Part shown: positions 43,665 through 56,238 of the stretch, in pieces
Numbering within the stretch: position 1 is the first letter of the stretch
How the letters are laid out: every line of letters begins with the position of its first letter
Assembly (NCBI GenBank): GCA_030998225.1
Contig: JAPYXD010000752.1
Location: forward strand, 16,570,501 to 16,634,500
From: Diplolepis rosae
Taxonomy: Eukaryota; Arthropoda; Insecta; Hymenoptera; Diplolepididae
Direction of reading: 5' to 3'
DNA length: 64,000 bases
The notes under the pieces: model-generated
Database searches by the model: none
Seen by the model: the letters and a program-made list of their open reading frames with translations, nothing else
Told to the model about the DNA's origin: nothing
Position numbers and translations under genes: made by a program

Positions 43665-46600
43665 GCCAGCGGAGCGTCGGATGGACTCACAGAAAGAGAG
43701 GTATTTAAGGTGATGAAGATGTACTAAAAGGACAGGCTAGATAGGGCTTGCAATATATTTCTTAAAGGAGTAAACGAACAAATAGGTACAATTGAAAAAA
43801 ATAAAAATGAAGAGGGGCAAAATGACTTCAAAGGGTGGACTGAACAATTTTTAGCCATGAAATTAGGCATACAAATAAAAATAGTCAGTGGAAGGGCGAG
43901 TGGGGGCAGAGAAAGAGTTATAATTGCGAAACTAGAAAATGAAGAGGAAAAATGAAGAGTTATGATGAACAAAAGCAAACTAAGAGGCACTAAAATTTAT
44001 ACTGAAAACGATCTAAGCTTTGAGGAATGAAGAAAACAAGAAGAAATAAAAAAAATGGGCTTTTGAAAGAAAAACTAAGGGATGGAATGTCAAGATAGGT
44101 ATAGGTAGAGTATGTGTGGAGGGGAAATGGATAAAGAGGGAAGAGAAAGAAAAGATTAGATAGATTGAACTCGAGGAAGCGGAAAAGGAGTTAGAGAGGT
44201 TAAATCACGAGAAAAAAAACAGAGAAATGAAAAAGTTAAAAATGGAAATATGAAAAATCTAGAGGACGGAGAAGAAAATATAGGCAACAATATTAGGATA
44301 CAGAAAAATTTCGACAAGCCCAGGAATGGTGTGCAGACAAATGGAATCGTGGCAGAATATTAGGGGAAAAAAACGTGAATTATATTCCGAGGCCAAATGG
44401 AAAAAGAAATAAAGGATCCAAAGAAATATTAAACCAAAGTGAAGTGGGTATACAAACAAAAAAAACTAATTATAATAGAGAAAATAGAAGGAATAGAAAA
44501 AATAGGAATACGATAATTGAAAATGTAAAAAGTAGGAAAAAGTTTTTATTTTGGAATGTTGCAGGGATATTTAATAAAGACACAGAATTTTGGGATTACG
44601 TGGTAGAAAACGATTATGTTAGTTTGTCTGAAACTTGAGTCGAGAATAAAGATATAGGATATGTAAAATCAATGTTACCTGTTGACTTTGAATGAGAAAT
44701 AATTGAAGCAACGAAAAAACAAAAAAGGGAGGGCAGCAGGGGGTTTTATTATAGGAATAAAGAAAAAATGGGAAGGGAAAGAATATATAAAAACATAAGA
44801 AGTAGAAAAGGGACTGATAAAAACAGTGATTAAAGATCAGAGAGATACGTACAAAATATGGTCAGTATATAATTCGCAGAAAACAGATAACATTGTGAAG
44901 AGACTTGATGAAATAGAAGAAATAGAGAGACAAAAAACTATAATAGGAGGAGATTTCAACATAAGAATAGGAGAAGAAGGAAAATACATAGATTTTGATA
45001 GAGGTGGTCAATATGTATATAGAAAAAGTAAAGACAAAAAATGCAGTAATGGCTGAGAAAAAGTAGTTGATCTATGCGAAAATAAGGGATGGAAAATATT
45101 GAACGGTAATACAGTAGGAGATAGAGAAGGGGAATACACATTTATAGGTGCAAAAGGATCTACTGTCACTGACTATGTAATAGTTAATGACGAAATATGG
45201 GATGATGACATATTTTTTGAAATTCAAGAGAGGGTAGAGTCGGATCATTTGCCATTAATTTTGGAAATAAAAGGAGAACAAAAGGCAGAACATACAAAAA
45301 AAGTAGAATAAGAACGGGAATTAATAAAAGAATTTATAATCTGGAATAATGAGACAATTGAATTATTTAAAAAAAAACACGAAAAAATTATGCAGTGAAA
45401 TAGAAGAAAAAATAGAGGATAATGTTGAAACTAGATTACTTAGCAAGAAAAGAATCGAAATTGAAATGTAAAGAAAGGGAGCTTGAATCGAAAGAAAAAC
45501 AATTAATGGAATTGAAAATGCTTAAAAAAGAGAGTCAAGTATGGGAATACATAGGAAAATTTAGGAAAAAGAAAAAGAAAGGGACTTGTAAAAATTATAT
45601 TTCGCTGGATCAATGGAAAAGTCACTTTGAAAAACTTCTAAAAGGGTCAAATAGTAGAAAAACAGGAGAAAAAAGAAATTACTGATAAAGAAAGAATTAT
45701 TGCAAAAGAGATAAGAATGGCATGGAGAAATTTAATGAAAACAATAGGAAAAATTTAGGAGGAGGATGAAATACCAGACGGTTGGAAAATAGGAGTGATA
45801 GTGACAATACATAAAAACGGAGACGTAAATGACACAAATAATTACAGAGGGCTAACATTATTACCTACAGCGTATAAAATTTACGCAGAAGTGATTAGGA
45901 GTCATCATTTAATTAGGAAAACAAAAAAGAACAAACAAAAGTTATATGCATTATTCATAGATCCAAAAAAGGCTTTCGTTACAGTCAATAGGAAATAGTT
46001 ATGGGAAATTCTAGAAAGAATGGGTATTAGTAAATATTTTAATGAAAGGTTGGAAGGCATGTATGAAGTAACAAGGGCCAGAGTTAGAACAGAGAAAGGT
46101 TTAACAGAAGACTTTTGGATAGAATTGGGTTTGAGGCAAGGATGTGTTCTAAGTCCAATTCTATTTTGTCTATATACAAATGAACTTGAAAGTGAATTTA
46201 GAAAGAGAAATATTGGCAGAGTTAAAATAGGGAATATTAGGATATGGAGCCTGGATTACGCAGATGATCTAGTATTATTAGCTTTAAACAGAGAAGCACT
46301 ACTTGATATGATGGATACATTGAAATTTTTTTTGAAAATTAGAGATCTGATGTTAAGTACCGATAAAAGTAAAGTTTTATTCTATCACAAAAAAGCAAAC
46401 GAAAAAAAAAGAAATTTGGAAATGGGACGGAAAGTATATGGAAGAGGTCAGGACTTTTAAATATTTAGGTTTTATACTCAACACAGAAGGAAACTATGAA
46501 GATCATATAAAAGAATTAAAAAAGAAAGGATTAGCGGCAGTTAAAGCAGTATGGTGACTAGAAGGAAGAGCATGCAGGTATGACATAAATAAGAGAAATA

Positions 46601-47889
46601 TTGGATCTATAGCTTAATTCGTGCGGTTTGCTAAGAGATGGCGTAACTTGATTATTATTCCATCGTTCCAATATTTCGAACATGCGTTGGAAAGCTACTG
46701 TCATTGTGCTTCTTTTTCAGTATATATCATTCATTTGAAGCGTAAACAACAAGAATTTTTTTTACTCAAATATGTCGAACTTTGTGCCTGAAAAAGTGTT
46801 TTTGCGGGGAGTTCTTCTTCATTACTTTAATATGAAGAAAACTGCTGCCAAAAGTCATCGTATTTTGGTGGAAGTTTGTGGTGAACATGCTCTAGCTGAG
46901 CGAACGTGACAAAAGTGGTTTGCACGATTTAAAAGTGGTGATTTTGGCTTGGAAGAGGAAGAACGTCCTGGCCAACCAAAAAAAGTTTGAAGATAAAGAA
47001 CTGGAAGCATTACTCGATGAAGATTGTTGCCAAACACAAGAAGAGCTCGCAGAATCTTTGGGAGTCACTCAAGCAGCCATTTCAAAACGTTTAAAAGCAG
47101 CCGGATACATTCAAAAGCAAGGAAATTGGGTTCCACATGAACTCAAGCCGAGAGGCATTGAAAGGCGGTTTTGCATGTCCGAAATGCTGCTGGAACGCCA
47201 CAAAAAGAAGTCATTTTTGCATCGGATTGTTACTGGTGATGAAAAATGGATCCATTACGACAACTCCAAGCGCAAAAAATTATATGTAAAACCCGACCAA
47301 AACCAGCCAAATCAACGGCAAAGCCGAATGTCCATGGCGCGAAAGTAATGCTCTGTATTTGGTGGAATCAGAAGGGTGTGCTGTATTATGAGCTGCTAAA
47401 ACCGGGTGAAACCATCAATGGAGAACGCTACCAAACACAATTAATCCGTTTGAAGAGAGCAATAGCCGAGAAACGCCCGAAACGTGCGACCAGACACGAG
47501 GCAATAATTTTCCATCATGACAACGCTCGGCCCCATGTTGCTATTCCGGTTAAGAACTATTTGGAAAACAGTGGATGGGAAGGTTTACCCCACCCGCCTT
47601 ATAGCCCAGACCTTGCCCCTTCTGACAACCATTTGTTCCGGTCGATGCAGAACGCCCTCGCTAGAATACGGTTCACATCAGAACAGGGTATCAAAAATTG
47701 GCTTGATTCATTCTTGGCCGCCAAGCCGGCGCAGTTCTTTTGGGATGGAATCCACAAATTGCCAGAAAGATGGGAAAAAGTCATAGCTTCAGATGGGCAA
47801 TACTTTGAATAATACTATTGTACATGTTTTTCTTAAATAAATGTTCAAATTTTGATTAAAAAAACGCACGAATTAAGTTATAGATCCAA
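46601..47889 (+). mobile_element. full-length mariner transposon (DD34D type)
   Basis: Inverted ends TTGGATCTATARCTTAATTC at both sides and TA at 46599-46600 and 47890-47891 give a complete 1289-bp element. It splits the LINE RT between the palm and thumb, and must be younger than it. Confidence 0.92.
46772..47812 (+). pseudogene. mariner transposase, frameshifted with one stop
   Basis: It starts at ATG 46772 with the helix-turn-helix (MSNFVPEKVFLRGVLLHYF). A TGA at 46908 replaces the residue before QKWFARFKSGDF. The frame changes at the A-run near 46978 to GQPKKFEDKELEALL-type sequence (second helix-turn-helix QEELAESLGVTQAAISKRL) and again near 47345. Catalytic residues are visible: VTGDEKWIHYDN, IFHHDNARPH and YSPDLAPSDNHLF. 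It is full length but needs three repairs, so inactive. Confidence 0.88.
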
Positions 47890-48699
47890 TATGTTATTTT
47901 GTTACTTCGTGGGAAGTGTTATAGAATACGGGGTGGAAATATGGGGTTGGGAAGAAAGGAAGGAATTAGAAGACATATTGTTGACACATTGGAGATGGGT
48001 ATTGGGCTTAGATTTTTTGTACAGCTAGATATCTAATTTATAAAAAATTAAACATAGAAAAAATGAAAGGACGATGGGCTGTGAGAGCATTGAAATTTGA
48101 ATCAAAAATAGGAAATGAAGATGAAAATAGATTAACAAGAATTTGCTGGAATGAAAAAAGAACAAGTGGAAAAGTAAACCAATATATGCTAGAAAAAGAA
48201 ACTTACTTAAACAGCTTAGGCAGATAATGATAATAGGTTAACCAGAATATTTGACTAAAGAATTTATGAATTATAAAGAAATATCTAAAATGAGGTGTGG
48301 GAATTTAGAAAAAGCAAATAGGTTTTGGGAAACAGAAGAGAACAAAATGTGTGATCTATGCGGGGAGGAAAAAGGTACTCTGAAACATCTGATTGAAAAA
48401 TGTAATGTAGTAAAGAATTGGAAAACAGGATCAAAAAAATAGAATATAGAGATTTAGAGAAAATATGGGAAGGGAAAAATAATAATGAAATAGCAAAATG
48501 GATAAAAAAAACTAGAAATAGATAGGAACAGGTAAATAGAAGATCAATTAGATGAAAGGAAAATCATAGAAGTTAGTCAATTAGATAATAATGTAGGGAT
48601 AGAATAATAAGGATAAAATAGGAGAACTGATTTTCTATTATGTATAAAAACGTATAAAGGTATGGATATGTAACTATGTAATTATAAGCAATAAATAAT

Positions 48700-49690
48700 A
48701 AATTATTAATTATTAATATATAGTAAATAATAATATATTAATAAATTTCATCGACTTTTGTGAAGCATCTTGAACGTTTGTTTACCCCAAAAAACCAAGA
48801 CAATTCAGAAATTTTAATATTATTAAATTTTCAATATCAACTAATAAAAAATTGATGAATTTGAAATATTCAATTTTATAATATGCAAAGTTTATTTTCT
48901 GAATAGGTTGATTAAAATAATCATGTTCATTTTAAAAATACAAAAAAATATAATTCCTTGAGGGGGGGAATACGTGTAAATGGCCAAAATCGTTTCTGAA
49001 CTTCACGCGTGGACTAAAAAAAAAAGCTTAACATCATGGATTAATCATGATAAAGAAAATCTGATCGGACCGCATCAAATCTTATTACTTTGTTCTAAAA
49101 TATTGGATCCGCCATTCTAAATATAAAAATTTTAAAGTTATATTCGAAGTCAGCGGTTCTTAAAACCCTAATATACCAATTTTTATTGAAATCGAATGAA
49201 TATTTTTTCAAATAAAATAAAAAGGAAAAAACGGTTCCTAAATTTACCACTCGTTACCACAATAGAGGCAAGATTAGAAGATAAACCAGCTAGTGAAAAT
49301 GAGATCAGATGATAATGACATATATGTCATTTATAATCGACATGATTATTATGGAAGTCGAGTTGGTTTCCTTTTTATTCTTCATTTTTGACTGATACTT
49401 GTAAACAGAAAAGTAGCAACTCTATGCTTCTAGTAAAAAAATGCAGATACAAAAGGGTGGGTGTATTCAATTCTTTTATTGGCTGACATGGTTGTGAGCA
49501 ATACCATGAAAAACGAGAAAAAATGCAAAATAGAAAAAGCGTAGCTGCAGCTATGTAGGTTTGCTTATATTTTGTAATGGGGTTTAGGATTAGAATGATG
49601 GACAGTTCTAAACATTTCAATAACTAAATTATCCTATGTGAAAATTACCATTGACAGGTTTACAATATCTGAATAATGTTGTTTGTACAC
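48700..49690. other. AT-rich spacer after the LINE
   Basis: I see no gene or strong repeat in this stretch; an A/T mononucleotide-rich flank. Confidence 0.55.
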
Positions 49691-49702
49691 AAATAAATTG
49701 AA

Positions 49703-50440
49703 TTAGTTAAGGTTATGATCACTAAACATTTTGTGTCCTCCACGGCTACGTTTGCAGGACCATGCTCTTTCGATGAAATTTTTCATTACATTTTCGCACA
49801 TTTGGGGCTCTATTTCGTCGATAGCAGCACTAATCTTCTCTTTGAGTTCATGAATTGACAGAGGAGCATCAGTATAAACGGTATAAACCTTATCTTTAAC
49901 GTGACCCCAAAGAAAAAAGTCTAGAGGTGTTAAATCGCATGATCTCGGCAGCGGATTGTAATTGCCGTTTCGAGAAATAACTCGGTCTGGAAACTTTTCA
50001 TGCAAAAGACCCATGGTTTCGCCCTTTTTGTGGCACGTAACGCCGACTCGTTGGAAATGAATATCGTCCACATCCATATCTTCCAATTCTGGTCATAAAA
50101 ATTCATTAATCATGCTTTGATAGCGCAGTCCATTCACCGAAACAGCCGCTTCAGCTTCATTTTCAAAAAAATAAGGCCCAATAATCCCTCCTGACCAAAA
50201 ACCGCACCAAACAGTTACACGTTGCGGATAGAGAGGCTTTTCAATAATCATTTTTGGGTTTTCTGAGCCCTAAATGCGACATTTCTGCTTGTTAACAGCC
50301 TCCAAGATGAAAATGAGTTTTGTCGCTCATAATGATTTTTCGGTGTAATTCAGATTCATTTTCATGCATTTTTGTAGTTAATTTTAACAATTTCAGTGCG
50401 TTATTGAAGCGTGTATCGTTCCATTTTAATTAAGGCATAG
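49703..50440 (-). pseudogene. Tc1/mariner-superfamily transposase, same family as 12510-13085
   Basis: Minus strand: SDKTHFHLGGC (near 50320, first Asp), VTVWCGFWSGGIIGPYFF (50220), then after a stop at about 50094 the block 50086-49703 with PRSCDLTPLDFFLWGHVK (third Asp) and SCKRSRGGHK at the end. Where the relative at 12510 has QQDGASSH, this copy reads QRVGVTCH, so the second catalytic Asp is lost. Confidence 0.8.
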
Positions 50441-50640
50441 TTTTTAGTTGTCACTTGTCAAAAAATGACATCTCTTATTATGACAGCTGCCAAAATAGCA
50501 GTCTATTCAAAATTAAACCTCTATTTGGAAAACCCGTATATGCCGCTGGAATTAGAGATTAGCTGATAAGTTACTGAAATCATTATGTTTTCGTATTTCG
50601 AAACTTTAAAAACCTAACAACAATATTACTTTGAACATAT

Positions 50641-51033
50641 ACCATCTGATAAAATTTGACCCGGACTGGTTAAAAAAACAACGTTTTTATGTATTATAAT
50701 CATAATCTTTATTATCGCCTTCAAAATAGACTCCATTTGAGTGAATACAAGCATGCCAACGGTTAATCCAATTTCCCATACACTTCTTATGGGCCTCGGC
50801 CTATATGGCCTTTAGTTCCTTCAGCGAATTTCTTTTCATGGCCTGAATGGACTCATGGCGCATTCCCAGGAGCGGATATTTGAGTTTTAGAAATAGGAAA
50901 AAGTCACAGGAAGCCAAATCCGGTAAATACGGTGGCTGAGCAATGACTTTTGTTTCGTATTTAGCCAAAAATTCAGTCACAATCAGGCTGGAATATGACG
51001 GCGCATTATCATGGTGAAAAATATATGAGTTGT
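50641..51033 (-). pseudogene. mariner transposase 3' fragment
   Basis: Minus-strand IFHHDNAPSYSSLIVTEFL and YLPDLASCDFFLFLKLK carry the second and third catalytic Asp of a mariner. The C-terminal MGNWINRWHACIHSNGVYFE follows after a stop near 50801. It begins abruptly at 51033 where LINE sequence ends, so it is truncated at that junction. Confidence 0.75.
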
Positions 51034-53057
51034 CTGCCCACAAATCCGGACATTTACGACGAATCGTGTCAGGAGTGAGTTGTGCGCCCACTGCCCGAAC
51101 GACAGCCTCCCTTTCCGAGCCCCACCTGGCACAGAAAAAGAGTGTGTGCTTTGCATTTTCCACAAGGGATCCGCAGTAGCGACACGACTCATTGTCTCTT
51201 TTCTTGATGCGCTTCAGGTACGCATTAAAGCAACCATGTCCCGAAAGCGCTTGCGCCAGGTAAAAGCCGACTTGACCGTGCTTTCTATCCAGCTAGGTGG
51301 TGAGCACCGAGATTAGACGGTGTGTCCATCTCCCGGATTGGTCACCATGCCATCTCGTCTGCCATTTCTCGATGAGTCTGAGCCTTTCATCCTTATGGAT
51401 GGCTTTCTTTGCGCGAGCGATTTCCTACAGGTTGGTTAAGCAGGTGAGCTCCTTACGGAGCTGAAAGGTCTCCTTCCTTTCCTCCGCTAATAAGTCTATT
51501 GGCGGGACACTCGCCAGGACCAACACAGCACTCGTCAACACAGTTCGGTATGCTGAGACAATTCTCAGCACCACACCTCGCTGTGCCAAGAACAGCTTCT
51601 TGTGGATAGCATGGTTGTTAAGGGCACTTGTCCAGACCAGAGCTGCATAAAGCAGATTCGAATTTGCCACGCTCGCCACCAGCGAGGTGGACCCTGGGGC
51701 CACCAATGTTGGGCATAAGCCGAAACAGAGCGGCTCCACATTGGATGGCTTCGGCAGTCGCGATCTGCACGTGTATCAAATGGACAAATAGGTCTATAGG
51801 ATGAGGTATCTTCTAGAGGTTTGTTGCCCTTCCTCAGCAGGATGAACTTCTGCTTCTTCCAGTCGACGAAGAACCTCCCCTCCTGAAGACAGGAGTTGAA
51901 GCCTTTCAAGAGGATCACTGGGTATGCCCCGATCACCTCTTTGAGGATCTCGTTTGGCACCCCGTTGATCTCCTGCGTTTTATTTGCCTTAAGCCTCCCA
52001 CCCGCTCTCTTTAGTTCCTCGAGAGTGAAGAGTTCTTTACGCCGGACCATGCAGGAACTTCGGTCTTATCTCTGGAACGGCTTTACGTGTGGAAACAAGT
52101 TCCACACAATGTACTTGACTCGATCGGGATTATCCAGGCCCGGCTTCTTTCTTCTAGTCACCAATCTCTTAGTGACTATTTCGAAGGCGAGACCCCATGG
52201 GTCCTTCTCGACCTCACAGATCAAGTCTTCCCAGCACTGAAGTCGGCTTTTCTTTATGCCTTGCCTCAGAGCTGATTTTGCTGTTTTCCGTGCCGTGCGC
52301 AGCAGAAGATCACCCTTTGAGCGGGTAAATCTCCGCCGCGCTGTGAGGCATTTTCTATGCAGGACAGACAGCTGGTCGGTCCACCAATACATCGAGTCCG
52401 CGGTACGCCGTTGCCACCGGCGAGACATTGAGTGGTCACATGCTGCGACGACTTTCCGCCTCGCCGCCCGCACAGTGTCCTCCAACGACCCAGCTGGCCT
52501 TGCCCAACCAAGCTCATCTATGAGCTTGGTTTCTTCGAAGTGTTCATGCAGCTTGTGTTGGCTGAGTTGTTTTGTGCTCCAGGAGGAGCTCCTCACCTTG
52601 CCGCCCCTTCCCGCATTCACTGGGTGACTCCCTTCCTGGATGCTGAACTCAATACACCGGTGGTCACTCAAGGATATTACCTCGAGGACGCACAAGTCGC
52701 CTATCCTTGAGGCAAGACGGGGCGCAGAAATCGTAAGGTCAATAATCGACCCCCCGTTCCTGGTCTGAACGTGAAATCTCTGCCCCGATTAAACACAATC
52801 AGGTCATTTCTAGCTTGACTTGACCATCTCACCTACCAAGATTCCCCTCCTGTCCAGACGGGCTTCTCCCCACTCAAGCGACTTACTATTAAAGTTTCCC
52901 GCGATAAGGGACCGCCCGCCAGCCTCTCTGAGGCTTTCCTCAAGGAGGGAATCTGGGTTTCGAAGATCTCGAAAGGATCGTTGGGAGAAAAGTAGCCGCT
53001 GTACGTCGCGGCGGTCTCCAGAAAGTCCGCGATGCTCTAATCAAGGCTACAAGCAAG
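51034..53057 (-). pseudogene. R1-clade-like LINE ORF2, internally deleted and interrupted
   Basis: Minus-strand order: endonuclease middle (SGYFSPNDPFEIFETQI near 52980), endonuclease end (IISLSDHRCIEF-type, 52690), linker (52600-52070), RT start (TSSYRPICP near 51800). A deletion then removes the catalytic palm. The thumb and tail follow (VLVLASVPPIDLLAEERKET, 51530) and the C-terminal knuckle CRYCGSLVENAKHTLFFC near 51170. The 5' half of the same LINE continues beyond the solo LTR at 54929: CAAG at 53054-53057 and 54929-54932 is the LTR's target duplication. Same family as the remnant in porcupine intron 4. Confidence 0.82.
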
Positions 53058-54928
53058 TGTTACGTACGAAAACGTTATAGTATCCTGTTGCAAAAATGAT
53101 TTTTAGGTCAAAACTCGCGCTCTATAACCTGGGAATCAGACCTAACTATGAGAAGAGTGTATTTCGCAAAACGGCCCTTCAAATCGAAATCAGCGAGAAA
53201 ACCCTAACGCTCTTATGTCACGATAAAACGTTTTGAATAACGTAAAGAGAATTCTATTAATTCCCTAATATTTCGACTGGTTAAATAAGTCAGTTTGAGT
53301 GAACTTGGTGCAAGCTTTTCTAATTATTTGTAATGTGGAAAATCAGTTAACTAACTGATTAAGGTACAATGTCAATGATCCTTGAGAAAATTGAGGTTAT
53401 AGACTAATACAATTAATACTGAACGACAATAATGCTCAATGTTTGGTCGAAATTGCAAGTGCAATAACCTAAGTATCTGAACACTGAACTATGTGAATTG
53501 CTTAGAGTTGTGATTGAACAACTTGAAGTAAACCAAATGTATAAACTAACACTGAACGAAATCCATGCTCAATGTTTGTTGAAAATTCTAGACACATAAC
53601 CTAAGTATCCGAACTCTGAACTATGATTTGCTCAAAGTTTAACTAAAGAACCTTAAATTAAACCAAATATACAAACTAACACTGAAATACTCTAATGCTC
53701 AATGTTTAAATAAGAATTTTATACTAAAAAGATAGAATAAGCTGCACTGAACTAAGTAAATTGCTCAGTGTGTAATAGAACCTTCGTATTAAACAAATTA
53801 AACACACTGACACTGAACTAAATGGAATGCTCAATGTTTCTAATTAATAATATTGTATTAAACTAATAAGGCAAGTGACACTGAACTAAGATAAATTGCT
53901 CAATGTTTTAATTACTCATTTTATAATAAACAAATCAACAACTTACACTGAACTAAATAAATTGCTCAATGTTTTAATTACTCATTTTATAATAAACAAT
54001 TGACAACTTACATTGAACTAAATAAATTGCTCAATGTTTTAATTACTTATTTTATAATAAACAAATTGACAACTTACACTGAACTAAAATGATTGCTCAA
54101 TGTGTAAATAAAACTTCGAAATAATCAAACAAACTCCAACACTGAACTAAAATGATTGCTCAATGTTTAAATAAAACTTCGTAATAATGAAAAAAATAAC
54201 CAACACTGAGCTAAAATGATTGCTCAATGTTTAAATAAAACTTCGTAGAAATCTTTAAGTATTTGATCGAAATTAAGTGCCTTAAACGACTTAAAATGTT
54301 GAAAATAAAAATGGAAACATTGTTGGAAATACAGTTTAAAGAAATAGACAAATTTGTACTTACTTGGATTTATTTATAAAGCAGAAGTTCTGATACACAA
54401 TTTTACTCTCGCCAATGAGGTTTCGACTGTACAAAATTTGAAAAGGCTTGATATGGGACTAAAGCCCGAGTCGAGTTGCAAAGGATCGTTGAAATATAAA
54501 ACTTGAATGAGGGCCAAAGCCCGAATCGAACTGGGGCGAGAGCCCAAATCGAACTGGGACGAGAGCCCAGTCGAACTGAACTGCAATCTTAAGAAAATTG
54601 TCACCTATTTATATGGTTTTTACACCATAAGCAAGACGAAGAGAGTATGAGGATGTTTGGTTCAATTTAGATGACCTCATAATCACTTGCCCTTTACAAA
54701 ATTAATTCAAAAAATTGGATCTAGTCTATTCTAAATGCAGTAACCTAAGATTCAGGAAGCGACCTTATCCCCTACTAGACATTTTTACTGCTCTCCTGCA
54801 CTTTGGTCAGTTGCATACGAATGGTCATTTCCTGTATTTATAAAGTGATAGACAATCTACATATTTCTATTTTCTATTTGCTATTTAAATTATTGAAAAT
54901 ACATCCTGCACTTATGTACGACGTAACA
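53058..54928. mobile_element. solo LTR, 1871 bp, inside the R1-like LINE
   Basis: The ends TGTTACG and CGTAACA are perfectly inverted. Flanking CAAG on both sides is a 4-bp target duplication, and LINE reading is in register across the empty site. The interior has an 11-copy tandem array and a GC-richer block (54440-54560) with repeated GAGAGCCCA-type units. Related to LTR-A at 7906-14461. Confidence 0.85.
53400..54250. repeat. tandem array in the solo LTR
   Basis: CACTGAACTAA..TTGCTCAATGTTT units of about 60-75 bases (up to 140 at the left) recur about 11 times. Mirror copy at 56917-57767. Confidence 0.85.
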
Positions 54929-55870
54929 CAAGGATCTCAGCCCTCCGTGATGCATCCTGGTACCGAGCAGAGTTTTCGGAACATTTGTTTTGCTCACTAA
55001 TGAGAAACACATCGGTCCTTCTCTCCCTGGCAGACTGCATCAGAAGGTCCTGGGCTCCCTTTCCGCTCCCGTGGTTGAGCTGTAGAAATTTCACTTTCCA
55101 CCCCTCAACCTCCGGAGCTCCGCCCTGATTACTGGGCAATAACCGCTCCCCAAAGCATGGGCGACGTCCTTTTCGCCCCTATCAGCACAAGTCAGGCACC
55201 TAGGAGAAGCCTTGCACTCCTTGGCCACGTGCGACGCGACCCTGCAACTTCAGCAGGCGTCCTTCCTGCCTGGAAGCGCGCAGCCGCGCTACACATGGCC
55301 ATATCCCTGGCACCTGAAGCACCGGGCTACCTCGGCATGCTCGCGGATGCGGCAGTTCACCCACCCCACCCTCAACTCACCGAGCCCGAGCAAGCTCCGA
55401 GCGTCCGCCTCGGTTAAACGGACCACCGCAGCCTGCACTGGTCCCCGAGTTCTGGCTTGCCAAGCGCGATGCGCAGCACGGCAACAACCTCTTCCCTTGT
55501 GACGGTCTCGTCGAGGATCTCCTGGTCCTTCGGATGGAGAGGACCTCCGCTCTCGAATTTTGGGGGCTTACCTTCGCCTGCATGGCTTTCAGGATCTCGG
55601 CGTAGGACTCACCGTCCTTCGTCCACACCCTGATCGCGTTGCCCGACCTGGCGGTCGGAGAGCGCCCTGGCGTCTTCCCTTTTTCTTTAGGTTCCTGCGC
55701 AGAGGTCACGGGAACCTCTTCTTCTTCTCTTTTTTTCCTTTTTCTTCTTTTCCACCAGCTGCCATTCCCCATCCTTTTGAGGAGTCTGGCCTCTGGTGGC
55801 CGCAGCGTAAGTGGGCGATGTTCCGAGCTTCCCTTTCTTGGGAAGCCGATCGTCGAGGGGAGAAGGAGCA
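54929..55870 (-). pseudogene. R1-like LINE: ORF1 C-terminal half and start of ORF2
   Basis: Minus strand from the palindrome spacer into the left arm. A basic Lys/Arg/Glu region (55790-55660), then RVWTKDGESYAEILKAMQAK (about 55620), then CCHC knuckles of the R1/Jockey ORF1 type: RCFRCQGYGHV, then a TAG stop near 55293, and ECKASPRCLTC near 55200. ORF2 begins with KFLQLNHGSGKGAQDLLMQ, the endonuclease N-terminus (about 55090), and is cut by the solo LTR at 54928. Frame breaks occur between the blocks. Confidence 0.78.
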
Positions 55871-56238
55871 ATGTGTAGCGCGGCTGCGCGCTTCCAGGCA
55901 GGAAGGACGCCTGCTGAAGTTGCAGGGTCGCGTCGCACGTGGCCAAGGAGTGCAAGGCTTCTCCTAGGTGCCTGACTTGTGCTGATAGGGGCGAAAAGGA
56001 CGTCGCCCATGCTTTGGGGAGCGGTTATTGCCCAGTAATCAGGGCGGAGCTCCGGAGGTTGAGGGGTGGAAAGTGAAATTTCTACAGCTCAACCACGGGA
56101 GCGGAAAGGGAGCCCAGGACCTTCTGATGCAGTCTGCCAGGGAGAGAAGGACCGATGTGTTTCTCATTAGTGAGCAAAACAAATGTTCCGAAAACTCTGC
56201 TCGGTACCAGGATGCATCACGGAGGGCTGAGATCCTTG
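55871..56238 (+). pseudogene. inverted duplicate of the LINE ORF1/ORF2 junction
   Basis: Exact reverse copy of 54929-55296, reading on the plus strand: knuckle region, then KFLQLNHGSGKGAQDLLMQ. It ends at the LTR copy that begins at 56239. Confidence 0.85.

Larger units (their letters stand above)
44375..48442 (+). pseudogene. LINE ORF2: endonuclease and reverse transcriptase, many stops
   Basis: Endonuclease: FLFWNVAGIF (44550), YVSLSET then TGA (44636), IIGGDFNIRIGEEG (44942) and SDHLPLILEI (45240), covering the catalytic Asn/Asp/His set. RT: NNYRGLTLLPTAYKIY (45840), ALFIDPKKAF (45950), LRQGCVLSPILFCLYTNELE (46130) and DYADDLVLLA (46255), the catalytic YADD. After the mariner the frame resumes with MKGRWAVRALKFE (48065) and MCDLCGEEKGTLKHLIEKC (48347), a C-terminal zinc knuckle. 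Several stops (44636, 44693, 45054, 45756) fall where Trp is expected. Confidence 0.8.
43161..48660 (+). mobile_element. LINE with coiled-coil ORF1 and endonuclease-RT ORF2, interrupted by a mariner
   Basis: Order on the plus strand: ORF1, apurinic-type endonuclease, reverse transcriptase, mariner insertion, thumb and C-terminal zinc knuckle, A-rich 3' end near 48660-48740. The sense strand is strongly A-rich. The clade is unresolved: the endonuclease excludes R2-like early clades, and the ORF1 differs from the R1-like elements elsewhere in the window. Confidence 0.85.

Noticed and set aside
53330..54250. CRISPR-like array
   Set aside because: Repeat units vary in length and sequence without conserved repeats separated by unique spacers, and the setting is a eukaryotic LTR.
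54374..54604. 76-codon ORF duplicated at 56563-56793
   Set aside because: Lies in a solo LTR with GAGAGCCCA-type repeats and is mirrored by the palindrome; no domain.
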